Positions 7,535 through 13,460 of a stretch of DNA of 20,085 nt are shown piece after piece (position 1 is the stretch's first letter; the number at the start of each line of letters is the position of its first letter). The position numbers and the translations under genes were made by a program. Origin of the DNA: a virus. The stretch spans positions 1 through 20,085 of IMG/VR virus record IMGVR_UViG_3300021139_000204; one strand, written 5' to 3'. Below the pieces are notes generated by a model, which saw nothing but the letters and a program-made list of their open reading frames with translations, did not search any database and was not told the origin of the DNA.

Positions 7535-7832
7535 AGAAGTAATGTCCGAGGGTTTGCTTGATAAACTGTTAGGACACAAGAGTATCAAGCCCGCGGGTTG
7601 GGACGAATTTCATAAAGGGCAACAACAACGGCTAAAACAGGTCAAAGCCGCTAGCAATGCCACAAAACAAAACGTAAAAATTATTCCGGCAAGTGGAGCT
7701 CATCCCACAATGGCCAAATACAAGAATCAAGACTATGTGCTGGGCAACAATGAAATCTGGTACACCGCCAAGGGACGTCCAGTCACAATTGCCTTGGCAG
7801 CGATCTTGAATCGCGCACTCGAGCAAACATAA
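7524..7832 (+). CDS. Small basic phage protein with MKIKExxxE start, unknown function
   Basis: About 102 residues, basic, with RLKQVKAASNATKQNVKIIPASG in the middle and a compact end (DYVLGNNEIWYTAKGRPVTIALAAIL). I place the start at the GTG at 7524 because AGGAAG at 7511-7516 is a well-spaced ribosome-binding site; a GTG at 7503 is upstream of that site and an ATG at 7542 would remove the first six residues. With this start the protein begins MKIKEVMSEG, the M(K/R)(I/L)xE form seen in several neighbours and resembling the T4 capsid-targeting peptide. Its stop overlaps the next ATG by 1 nt. Function unknown. Confidence 0.68.
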   Translation: MKIKEVMSEGLLDKLLGHKSIKPAGWDEFHKGQQQRLKQVKAASNATKQNVKIIPASGAHPTMAKYKNQDYVLGNNEIWYTAKGRPVTIALAAILNRALEQT

Positions 7833-8605
7833 TGTATCATCTATTCGAAGGCGGTAACGCAATACCCACAAGTAAACCTGTAGATCAAGCGGATGTGCCC
7901 ACTGTGATTGCCACAACCAAACGCGAAATGCCACAGGCGCTATTAAAGAATTTAGAAACCGATATTGGCAGTGCCGGCTTTAAAACTGTGCCCAGTGGCG
8001 ACATTGACCTAATGGTTGATGCCGAAGATGTTGTTGCACTATTTAAAACACAAGATGCCAAAGATCCAGTCAAGGCTGCAAAACAAAGTCTAGCAACTTA
8101 CTTTACAGCAAAAGGCATAGAAGCCAATGTAAACGGACGCAATGTCAGTATTGGAGTAAAATATCCCAAAGGATATGCGCAAGTTGATTTGATGGTTATA
8201 CAAGATGTGCATGTGGTTGCTCCTTGGCATCAACATGGTAGACGTAAAATGTACGCTGATCCCAATTTTAAAGGTGCACATAATTTTATTTTAATGAACA
8301 GTATTGCCAAGCACCTGGGCCTGAAGTTTGATGCATTTGGAGCCAAACTGATGCGTAGAGATGACAACACTGTAGTTGGTCGTACCATGCCCGAAGTTGC
8401 CAAAATACTGCTTGGTGCCAAAGGCAAGGAAAGCGATTTGTACAGTGTGAGCGCAATGATACGAGCGCTTGAAGCCGACCCCGATCGAGAAAGTAAGTTG
8501 GCACAAGCCAGACAAGATGCAGTAAAAGGATTAATAACCTTGCCCGAGGCTGCACCCATGCCAGGAACAGCAGCTTGGTTTAGACACCTAGGCCATAATT
8601 TATGA
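7832..8605 (+). CDS. Nucleotidyltransferase-fold protein (Pol-beta-like NTase)
   Basis: A 257-residue protein with the signature of the Pol-beta nucleotidyltransferase superfamily: G46-S47, then SGDIDLMVD giving D57 and D59 of the DxD metal pair, and AQVDLMV with D119 as the third carboxylate. Such enzymes transfer a nucleotide from NTP/dNTP to RNA ends, proteins or small molecules. PWHQHGRRKMYADPNFKGAHNFIL (about 131-154) follows, and a helical C-terminal half with RALEADPDRESKL. It begins MYHLFEGG, with LFE a possible prohead-protease site. It is coupled by ATGA to the KxDG ligase-like gene, so the two probably act in one pathway such as RNA or DNA end repair; this is inference. The acceptor substrate cannot be told from sequence. 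Confidence 0.75.
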   Translation: MYHLFEGGNAIPTSKPVDQADVPTVIATTKREMPQALLKNLETDIGSAGFKTVPSGDIDLMVDAEDVVALFKTQDAKDPVKAAKQSLATYFTAKGIEANVNGRNVSIGVKYPKGYAQVDLMVIQDVHVVAPWHQHGRRKMYADPNFKGAHNFILMNSIAKHLGLKFDAFGAKLMRRDDNTVVGRTMPEVAKILLGAKGKESDLYSVSAMIRALEADPDRESKLAQARQDAVKGLITLPEAAPMPGTAAWFRHLGHNL

Positions 8606-9678
8606 AACTAGAATTTATTGATAGTATACTGACTGAAGTTGTTGCTGACCAAGGGCCACGTATACCACATCCTGAAGATACCATATTTGATGGATTGGCC
8701 GAAGCACAACGATATGTACAAGCACTTAAAGATGTTATAGCTGACCCTGGTAAAATCTCGATCAAATGGGACGGCGGTATTGCGCTGGTATTTGGTCGTA
8801 AAACTTCGGGCGAGTTCTTTTGTGCCGACAAGTATATGCCCAATAAAGGTGTGCTACCAACTAGTCCTAAACAATGGATTGAATACGATCAAGCACGTGG
8901 TGCAAATCGCAATGATCTATATGAAAAGATTAACACCATCTGGAAAGGACTTGAAGCTGATGTTGTTGCTCCTGGCACCTACAAGGGCGATTTAATGAGT
9001 GTAGGTCCTACCCCTTTAGTTAAGGGCATGTATGAGTTTAAGCCTACTACAGTTACGTATCGTATACCGCCAAAGAGCCCGATTGGAGTGCTAATAGCAA
9101 ACAAGGTAGGAGTACTTGTAGTACATCAAAAAGACGGTGCACCTTGGGACGGGCGAACAGGATTGGCAAATAACGGAGACGTCGCAATTATCAACCCCAC
9201 TGCCGGGCTAAAATTTACACTCAAAGATCCTGTGCAATTAAGTAATGCTGCCACAAAAGCAGTCAACGGACCCGCAGGGCAAGCCGCAGAACAATTTTTA
9301 AAAGGCATGGACGGAGTTGCCCAAGTTGCCCTTAAAAAGTACTTTAACCACAAAATTACCGGACAAACTGCTGAAGACGAGGTCACCTGGTTGCAAAAAA
9401 ACGTGAGCGGAAAACAGTATAAAAATCTAGTGGGCGAAAATCAAGGCGGTTACTTGTATAGAAATGCCAAAGGATACAAAGCTCTTAGAGACACTTGGAA
9501 TGCCATTTACAAATTTAAAGTGGCTCTTGCCAACGAGCTTGAGGCACAGGTCAAGGGATTTGAGCAGTGGACCGGCGGGCAAAAAGCCGGCGAGGGTTTT
9601 GTAGTGGATGCACCCGGAGTGGGACTTATAAAACTGGTAAATCGCGGGGTTTTTGGTCAAGCGCATTTCAACAAGTGA
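8602..9678 (+). CDS. Ligase-like covalent nucleotidyltransferase (KxDG motif), phage family
   Basis: A 358-residue protein. KISIKWDGGIALVFGR (51-66) fits motif I of DNA/RNA ligases and capping enzymes: KxDG with K55 as the predicted AMP-accepting Lys, followed by Arg66. TYKGDLM (127-132) fits motif III, and MYEFKPTTVTYRIP and IGVLIANKVGVLVV lie where motifs IIIa/IV would be. GLKFTLKD around 204-211 is a candidate motif V. The last ~100 residues are helical and basic. It resembles a conserved but poorly described protein of T4-like marine phages. The N-terminus contains SILTE at 8-12, a possible (I/L)xE processing site. The gene overlaps the NTase gene by 4 nt and ends the four-gene run. Strand-joining or end-adenylating activity is inferred. 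Confidence 0.7.
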   Translation: MKLEFIDSILTEVVADQGPRIPHPEDTIFDGLAEAQRYVQALKDVIADPGKISIKWDGGIALVFGRKTSGEFFCADKYMPNKGVLPTSPKQWIEYDQARGANRNDLYEKINTIWKGLEADVVAPGTYKGDLMSVGPTPLVKGMYEFKPTTVTYRIPPKSPIGVLIANKVGVLVVHQKDGAPWDGRTGLANNGDVAIINPTAGLKFTLKDPVQLSNAATKAVNGPAGQAAEQFLKGMDGVAQVALKKYFNHKITGQTAEDEVTWLQKNVSGKQYKNLVGENQGGYLYRNAKGYKALRDTWNAIYKFKVALANELEAQVKGFEQWTGGQKAGEGFVVDAPGVGLIKLVNRGVFGQAHFNK

Positions 9679-9701
9679 TCCCGGGGTTTTTTAGAAAAAG
9701 A

Positions 9702-9708
9702 CTAAATA
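9702..9708 (+). promoter_or_regulatory. T4-late-promoter-like CTAAATA box with 48-nt leader
   Basis: CTAAATA sits 48 nt before the ATG at 9757. The leader ends in a strong Shine-Dalgarno, AAAGGA at 9743-9748, spaced 8 nt. A good ribosome-binding site plus a terminator after the gene suggest a dedicated late unit for an abundant protein. The 78-nt gap holds no gene. Confidence 0.5.
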
Positions 9709-9756
9709 AATGCATGTAGTCCTAGATGGGCTCATTATTTTTAAAGGAAAAACAAA

Positions 9757-10224
9757 ATGGCTATTCAGACAAGATATGTAGGTGACTCAAATGGTATTGT
9801 TAACGTTGACAACAACCTAAACAGCATCGGTACTGGTGCAATTATTGCTACAGGTTTAACAAAGCCTCCAATGGCATTCAAAATTACTGCAACTAGCTCA
9901 GCAGGTAACATTGCTCTAGAAACAGTAACTGGTGGTGCAGTAGAAACAATTCTACGTAACATTGCTATTGATTCTACAGTTGTTATGTACCAAGTTGAAA
10001 CAACTGGCGGTACAACAAGCAATCAACTTAGCGTATTGCTAGAAGCTACTGGTGCAGGTCCTGCTAACAGTGGTTATGGTGCACAGACATTTACACCAAC
10101 TACAGTTGCAACAGCATTGACATCACGTTTACAAGCACTAAACAGTTCTGGTAACATTGGTGTTGCTGGTAACATTTGGGCTGCTGGTATCAGCGTAACA
10201 TCAAGCGGTTTTAAACTAGCTTAA
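9757..10224 (+). CDS. Small probable virion protein, likely highly expressed
   Basis: A 155-residue protein with almost no charged residues, rich in Gly, Ala, Thr, Val, Ile and Asn, predicted all-beta. It begins MAIQTRYVGDSNGIVNVDNN and has many short strands (ETILRNIAIDSTVVMYQVET; SNQLSVLLEATG). No enzyme motif or signal peptide is seen. Codon use is strikingly biased to GGT, GCT, ACA and AAC compared with neighbours, the mark of a strongly expressed gene. It has its own TAAATA box, a strong ribosome-binding site and an intrinsic terminator just downstream, so it forms a one-gene transcription unit. A capsid decoration, tail or other major structural protein is the best guess; the exact position in the virion is unknown. 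Confidence 0.78.
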   Translation: MAIQTRYVGDSNGIVNVDNNLNSIGTGAIIATGLTKPPMAFKITATSSAGNIALETVTGGAVETILRNIAIDSTVVMYQVETTGGTTSNQLSVLLEATGAGPANSGYGAQTFTPTTVATALTSRLQALNSSGNIGVAGNIWAAGISVTSSGFKLA

Positions 10225-10244
10225 TAGTTTTTAAACAGAGAATG

Positions 10245-10268
10245 AAGGCACATTTTTGTGCCTTTTTT
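10245..10268 (+). terminator. Rho-independent terminator
   Basis: An 8-bp perfect stem, AAGGCACA (10245-10252) pairing with TGTGCCTT (10257-10264), closes a TTTT loop and runs into four more T residues. It lies 20 nt after the stop of the small structural gene and ends its transcript. Confidence 0.9.
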
Positions 10269-10276
10269 CTTGGCTG

Positions 10277-10283
10277 CTAAATA
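10277..10283 (+). promoter_or_regulatory. T4-late-promoter-like CTAAATA box, 4 nt before a start codon
   Basis: CTAAATA follows the terminator directly and precedes ATG 10288 by 4 nt (CTAAATACTGTATG). There is no Shine-Dalgarno between them. If this is a promoter the mRNA is leaderless or nearly so. The near-identical arrangement at 11070-11084 (CTAAATAACAGTATG) supports a functional element. Confidence 0.45.
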
Positions 10284-10287
10284 CTGT

Positions 10288-10725
10288 ATGAATGCTCCAG
10301 GCTTACAATTTTTTACAGGTTATACGCTAGTTGATATTACACCAACTCGTGTTATTCGCAGTAGCATACCCGACGATGTCAAACGAAACCAACAACGCAA
10401 TTGGGAAACAGTGTTGCAATGCATGAGCCTGCGCACACAACCCTTGCATATAACCGAGCCCACAATATATCAAGATGTATCTGTAGACCTATTGCGATTT
10501 GGCGACTATTTTGAAGGCAAACACACAATGTGGTCTTGGAGTTGGGCCATTGAAAGTCAAGGAGTTTATGATTTACCCGGCAAACCGCTTGGCGGGCTAA
10601 TGCAAGACTTTGAACAAGTGCCAATCATTACCGGACTAGAAGAAACTGGTAGATTCATGCTTCCCATCTTTTATCCTTATGGTGCTATTAAAAACGTATA
10701 TTTCGTTCAACATCACGAGCAATAA
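10288..10725 (+). CDS. Conserved-looking phage protein, unknown function
   Basis: A 145-residue soluble protein from the ATG at 10288. A GTG at 10258 would extend it upstream but lies inside the terminator stem, so it is rejected. The sequence is aromatic-rich with several distinctive segments: LQFFTGYTLVDITPTRV, MWSWSWAIESQGVYDLPGKP and GRFMLPIFYPYGAIKNVYFV. There is no membrane segment, signal peptide or known catalytic motif. The gene stands at the head of a run of small genes extending to 12950 and is preceded by a TAAATA box, which points to late, virion-related expression. I do not recognise the family. Confidence 0.72.
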   Translation: MNAPGLQFFTGYTLVDITPTRVIRSSIPDDVKRNQQRNWETVLQCMSLRTQPLHITEPTIYQDVSVDLLRFGDYFEGKHTMWSWSWAIESQGVYDLPGKPLGGLMQDFEQVPIITGLEETGRFMLPIFYPYGAIKNVYFVQHHEQ

Positions 10726-10728
10726 ATA
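10722..10728 (+). promoter_or_regulatory. T4-late-promoter-like ATAAATA box overlapping a stop codon
   Basis: ATAAATA overlaps the TAA of the preceding gene and starts the 91-nt gap before the coiled-coil membrane protein. As part of it coincides with a stop codon, chance is possible, but the box recurs in the same position before other genes. Confidence 0.35.
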
Positions 10729-10736
10729 GAGTATAG

Positions 10737-10790
10737 ATGCTCAGGCACCACTTAGGCTCACTTTACGGCACACATCAAGGCACACGTTAG
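10737..10790 (+). other. Possible 17-codon leader ORF in the 91-nt gap
   Basis: ATG at 10737 opens a reading frame of 17 codons closed by TAG at 10788-10790, 8 nt after the ATAAATA box and 26 nt before the next gene. The peptide is His/Gly-rich with no recognisable feature. No Shine-Dalgarno is seen, so it may be chance or an untranslated leader. Confidence 0.15.
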
Positions 10791-10816
10791 AAGCGTCGAC
10801 TAACCACGAGAACAAA

Positions 10817-11077
10817 ATGGCCGGTACGGAAATTGAAAAGAAAAGCCTAGAGGCGCACGTAGAGTTATGCGCTGAAAGGTATAATAGTTTGGAAGAGAAA
10901 TTAAACAATCTCGAGTCCAGAATGGACAAGGTTGAGACACATCTTGTGGACATCAAAACTGCATTGAGCAATCAAGACAGCAGTCAGTACAAAACTCTAG
11001 TCACAATTGGTACCACAATTATTGGGGTACTCATCACTGGCCTAATAACTTTGGGTGTACACATCGCTACTAAATAA
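10817..11077 (+). CDS. Small coiled-coil, C-terminally membrane-anchored protein (XhlA/holin-accessory-like)
   Basis: An 86-residue protein in two parts. Residues about 5-55 form a charged helix with heptad spacing (YNSLEEKLNNLESRMDKVETHLVDI), a strong coiled coil. Residues about 60-82 are a single hydrophobic segment (LVTIGTTIIGVLITGLITLGV) ending HIATK. Coiled coil followed by one terminal transmembrane helix is the layout of XhlA-type and other lysis-accessory proteins, so a role at the host membrane during lysis, or as a small membrane regulator, is plausible. No lysozyme or holin lies next to it in this window, which weakens the lysis reading. The ribosome-binding site is weak (GAGAAC). 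The next gene starts 5 nt after its stop. Confidence 0.68.
   Translation: MAGTEIEKKSLEAHVELCAERYNSLEEKLNNLESRMDKVETHLVDIKTALSNQDSSQYKTLVTIGTTIIGVLITGLITLGVHIATK
11070..11076 (+). promoter_or_regulatory. CTAAATA box, 5 nt before a start codon
   Basis: CTAAATA overlaps the end of the coiled-coil gene and precedes ATG 11082 by 5 nt, without a Shine-Dalgarno. The string CTAAATAACAGTATG parallels CTAAATACTGTATG at 10277-10290. Confidence 0.35.
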
Positions 11078-11081
11078 CAGT

Positions 11082-11291
11082 ATGCGAATTGTAGAATTAC
11101 TTAACAACATATCGGTACCGATCAATAATGAACAAGCTGACTTATTGGGCCGATTTGACCACGAGCCTACAATATTCAAAAACAAGCTCAACGAGCGCGA
11201 GCAAGAAATTGCAAATCAACTAACGGCACAAGACATACTGCTACGCCGTAATGACAATGGCCAAATCACGTACAAAAAGAAAATCCGCTAA
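11082..11291 (+). CDS. Small phage protein with MRIVE start, unknown function
   Basis: A 69-residue charged protein. The start at 11082 is chosen because it lies just after the preceding stop and gives MRIVELLNNI, like the starts of neighbours at 11792 and 12513; a GTG at 11055 would run 23 nt inside the previous gene. Seen in it: LGRFDHEPTIFKNKLNEREQEIANQL (helical, charged) and a basic end ITYKKKIR. No motif is recognised. Its 3' end overlaps the next gene by about 35 nt, unusually long for this window, which suggests tight coupling or a later start for the next gene. Confidence 0.6.
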   Translation: MRIVELLNNISVPINNEQADLLGRFDHEPTIFKNKLNEREQEIANQLTAQDILLRRNDNGQITYKKKIR

Positions 11292-11790
11292 GGACCGCAT
11301 GCCCCAAGAAGTCAGCCAGATGGTGGATCTAGCTGCCGACTACATTCAGCATTGGACTCGCAATGAATTGCATCGAATTCAATCAGGCAACGCACCAATC
11401 TGTATACCCATCAAATCGGGATATCTAATAGGCACTTACACTCTACGCACCTACTCAAATAAAAAATGCGATGTTTTTGATAACACTGCTAACTTGGTAC
11501 ACACATTTGAAGACAAACGCAGTGCAGTTCTATACACAATATACACCATCAAAAGACAGTACAAAGCAGCAGACAATATCCGTAATCTTGATATAGAAAT
11601 AAATAAAAACTATACAGACACGCAGGCCTGGCGCAATCACATAGCCAAAGCCCGTAAAAGACGAGATTATGATACAGTAGATATTAGAACTTCTAGGTTG
11701 GAAATAGCCGAAAAAGACTTGGAATTGGCACGAAACGAAATATCAAAAATCTATCTAGCTGCTAAATATAATAAAATATGGGATTTATAA
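11257..11790 (+). CDS. Basic coiled-coil phage protein, unknown function
   Basis: About 177 residues, starting MAKSRTKRKSAKDRM. An ATG at 11251 would add two residues (Met-Thr). The basic N-terminal tail could bind nucleic acid. Residues about 20-110 look like a small alpha/beta domain (PICIPIKSGYLIGTYTLRTY; SAVLYTIYTIKRQYKAADNI). The last 70 residues are a long charged helix (KARKRRDYDTVDIRTSRLEIAEKDLELARNEI), probably a coiled coil. No Shine-Dalgarno is evident and the gene starts inside the previous one. Its stop is 1 nt before the next ATG. The run of small genes around it suggests a virion or assembly role, which is inference. Confidence 0.68.
   Translation: MAKSRTKRKSAKDRMPQEVSQMVDLAADYIQHWTRNELHRIQSGNAPICIPIKSGYLIGTYTLRTYSNKKCDVFDNTANLVHTFEDKRSAVLYTIYTIKRQYKAADNIRNLDIEINKNYTDTQAWRNHIAKARKRRDYDTVDIRTSRLEIAEKDLELARNEISKIYLAAKYNKIWDL
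11762..11768 (+). promoter_or_regulatory. CTAAATA box inside the 3' end of a gene
   Basis: CTAAATATAATAAAATA at 11762-11778 begins with the recurrent box and lies 23 nt before ATG 11792. It is within coding sequence, where it encodes AAKYNKI, so it may be incidental. Confidence 0.3.
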
Positions 11791-11791
11791 C

Positions 11792-12511
11792 ATGAGACTC
11801 TCTGAAATGCATACCGAGGTTACACCTCAAAAAATTAACCGAGTTATGGAAAGCCGTTTTGGTTTTAGCATAGACTATGATAATTTGACTTATGCCAAGG
11901 CACAACGCCTGCACAAAGCCATTAACGAAAACATGAATAATATTCGTAAAAGTTTTGGCGCACATACAGTGGAGAAGAATCCCAAGTATGTAGAACTGAT
12001 GCTGGTTCGTGAGGGCCTAGACAAATGGCTACACAGCGAACAAGGTTTGTTTGAAAGTGAAATTGGTGCCAGTGAAGCACGTCTTGCTGCACAAGACATT
12101 GTGGACTCGATTCAGGACATGATGGAAAAAATCGGCAAGATGCAGAACGAACAGGTACCGGCTCTTATTGCCACCATACGTGATCAAATTGGTATGGAGC
12201 AAAGCGAAGCGTTTAAAACCGCAGTTAAACCAATACTAGATACACTGTATCAAGCAGTGGTATCAAGTCAAGAACAGGCCGAGCAGGCAGTTTTACAATT
12301 GGCCGGAGAAGCTGCTCCTGCTGGTGATATGAATATGAATTTGGGCGCACCCGATGAGACAGGTCTAGGCGGAGATGCTATGGCACCAGAAATGGGTGAT
12401 GATACCGGAACACCTCCTCCCGAAAGCGACCTAGACAACGCTGAAGATGGATTTGATGCAACTGATGCTGCCGCTGGCGGTAGTGCAACTCTAGGACGTG
12501 GCCGTCGCTAA
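11792..12511 (+). CDS. Probable internal/structural virion protein with acidic C-terminal tail
   Basis: A 239-residue protein beginning MRLSEMHTEV, with LSE at residues 3-5 and a second Glu at residue 9, close to the T4 capsid-targeting form. Residues about 10-70 are a helical domain (ESRFGFSIDYDNLTYAKAQRLHKAINENMNNIRK), followed by an extended helix bundle with Gln/Glu-rich coiled coil (QDIVDSIQDMMEKIGKMQNEQ; YQAVVSSQEQAEQAVLQLAGE). The last 65 residues are acidic and low in complexity (Gly, Asp, Pro, Met, Glu) and end GRGRR. Helical core plus acidic tail suggests a scaffold, prohead-core or internal protein. Unlike T4 gp22/gp67 I see no specific family signature. The gene follows by 1 nt and is followed by another of the same start type. 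Confidence 0.72.
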   Translation: MRLSEMHTEVTPQKINRVMESRFGFSIDYDNLTYAKAQRLHKAINENMNNIRKSFGAHTVEKNPKYVELMLVREGLDKWLHSEQGLFESEIGASEARLAAQDIVDSIQDMMEKIGKMQNEQVPALIATIRDQIGMEQSEAFKTAVKPILDTLYQAVVSSQEQAEQAVLQLAGEAAPAGDMNMNLGAPDETGLGGDAMAPEMGDDTGTPPPESDLDNAEDGFDATDAAAGGSATLGRGRR

Positions 12512-12512
12512 C

Positions 12513-12950
12513 ATGAGAATTAACGAAATAATTTTTGAGAGCAAAGACTACCCTGAGTTTGACTCAGAGGTAAACAGTCCCATCGAGGACGAGGCTGACA
12601 CCCGCGGTGATGCAAGTTTGATTACTGCTCTTGAATATTTGCGCAACGAAGCTGAACAAAGCAATGCAGTGACACCACGTGTCAAAGTAGACACTGTGAT
12701 AAATCGTGTGCGTGCCATGCCCGGAAATGAAGCATTTAACTATGCTGCTCTTGACAAAGCGCAAAAAGACAATGAAACAGTAAAGAGCATGATCAAACGT
12801 ATTGAAGATGATACCCACACCGGGGACAAATACGTTTATCTTGCTCCTGCCGAAAACACCGTTGACACCGGCGGTGACGGAGCAACCGATCTTGATAATG
12901 ATAAATCATCCAAGATTGTGAGTAGCATGGCCAAGCGTGCCGCCAGCTAA
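12513..12950 (+). CDS. Acidic phage protein with MRINE start, unknown function
   Basis: A 145-residue acidic protein. The ATG at 12513 is chosen over the upstream GTG (12498) because it starts 1 nt after the previous stop and gives MRINEIIFES, with INE and IFE matching the (I/L)xE cleavage rule of T4 gp21. Residues about 40-95 are helical (SLITALEYLRNEAEQSN; VDTVINRVRAMPG; NYAALDKAQKDNETVKSMI). The end is Asp/Gly-rich, then SSKIVSSMAKRAAS. It shares the start type and acidic character of the preceding gene and is probably its functional partner. It is the last gene before the sigma70 promoter of the cargo unit. Function unknown. Confidence 0.7.
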   Translation: MRINEIIFESKDYPEFDSEVNSPIEDEADTRGDASLITALEYLRNEAEQSNAVTPRVKVDTVINRVRAMPGNEAFNYAALDKAQKDNETVKSMIKRIEDDTHTGDKYVYLAPAENTVDTGGDGATDLDNDKSSKIVSSMAKRAAS

Positions 12951-12959
12951 CCAAAACTC

Positions 12960-12988
12960 TTGACAACTTACAATAAATAATTTATAAT
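12960..12988 (+). promoter_or_regulatory. Perfect-consensus sigma70 promoter of the cargo unit
   Basis: TTGACA at 12960-12965 and TATAAT at 12983-12988 are both exact consensus hexamers with the optimal 17-nt spacer. Transcription would begin near 12995, giving a short leader with AAGGAG at 12998-13003, 6 nt before ATG 13010. This is a host-type promoter readable without phage factors. The spacer also contains AATAAATA (12972-12979), a late-promoter-like box, so the site could serve host and late polymerases. Confidence 0.88.
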
Positions 12989-13009
12989 ACTTAACACAAG
13001 GAGAGTATC

Positions 13010-13327
13010 ATGAAGAAAATCCTATCACTATTCATTCTAACATTGAGCCTAACTGCCAGTGCCGAAGCCTGTTGCTATCGCGGTGGTTATTACCATCATG
13101 GATACAGTGGCGGTTGGGTGGCACCTGCTTTAATTGGCGGAGTAATCGGATACGAACTGGCACAACCTCGCACAGTGGTTGTTGAGCAACCGCCTGCAGT
13201 TGTTTACACACAACCTCCAATGGTGGTACCGCAACCGGGTTATGCACCTCCTCCAGTGGGCTATCATTACCAACAAATGGTTAATCCACAAACCAATCAA
13301 TATCAATTGGTATTGGTGCCAAACTAA
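13010..13327 (+). CDS. Secreted Gly/Pro/Tyr-rich small protein (moron-type cargo)
   Basis: A 105-residue protein with a clear Sec signal peptide: MKK, a hydrophobic core (ILSLFILTLSLTAS) and an AEA cleavage site before CCYRG. The mature part opens with Cys-Cys, a Gly/Tyr/His stretch (GGYYHHGYSGG) and a small-residue hydrophobic stretch VAPALIGGVIGY resembling a glycine zipper. A Pro/Val/Gln-rich region follows and ends YQLVLVPN. It would go to the periplasm or outer membrane. Such proteins are common in proteobacterial chromosomes but odd inside a T4-like late region, so it is probably host-derived. It has its own consensus promoter and ribosome-binding site. The CC and HH could bind metal (speculation). 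Surface alteration or superinfection exclusion are possible roles. Confidence 0.8.
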   Translation: MKKILSLFILTLSLTASAEACCYRGGYYHHGYSGGWVAPALIGGVIGYELAQPRTVVVEQPPAVVYTQPPMVVPQPGYAPPPVGYHYQQMVNPQTNQYQLVLVPN

Positions 13328-13328
13328 A

Positions 13329-13460
13329 ATGAAACTACGCAAACTGCGCCGTAAGTTATATGTCGCCATCTTTAGACACGATGTCAAACGTGAAAAGAAA
13401 CTTTGGTACAAAATTCTAAAAAAATCTATTAAACACAAACACACCCAGGATGTACAATAA
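13329..13460 (+). CDS. Very basic 43-residue protein, unknown function
   Basis: A short ORF of 43 codons lying 1 nt after the previous stop and sharing its last base with the iscU ATG. About 40% of residues are Lys, Arg or His (MKLRKLRRKLYVAIF at the start, KKSIKHKHTQ near the end). This exact fit between two genes, without gap, argues that it is translated. It could bind nucleic acid or an acidic partner. There is no Shine-Dalgarno beyond coupling from upstream. No family is recognised. Confidence 0.55.
   Translation: MKLRKLRRKLYVAIFRHDVKREKKLWYKILKKSIKHKHTQDVQ

Noticed and set aside
8230-8559. Several minus-strand frames opposite the NTase gene
   Set aside because: Shadows of a gene with clear NTase motifs.
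9680-9700. CCCGGGG followed by TTTTTT as a terminator after the ligase-like gene
   Set aside because: The GC part is self-complementary without a loop and no longer stem could be drawn.
10258-10287. GTG start extending the 10288 gene
   Set aside because: It lies within the terminator stem of the preceding unit; ATG 10288 follows a TAAATA box.
13290-13320. CCAATCAATATCAATTGGTATTGG near the end of the secreted protein gene as a terminator
   Set aside because: Pairing is imperfect, it lies in coding sequence and has no T tail; genes downstream are tightly coupled.
13179-13328. Upstream part of the plus-strand frame containing the 43-aa basic protein
   Set aside because: It lies inside the secreted protein gene in another frame; only the part from ATG 13329 fits the gene spacing.
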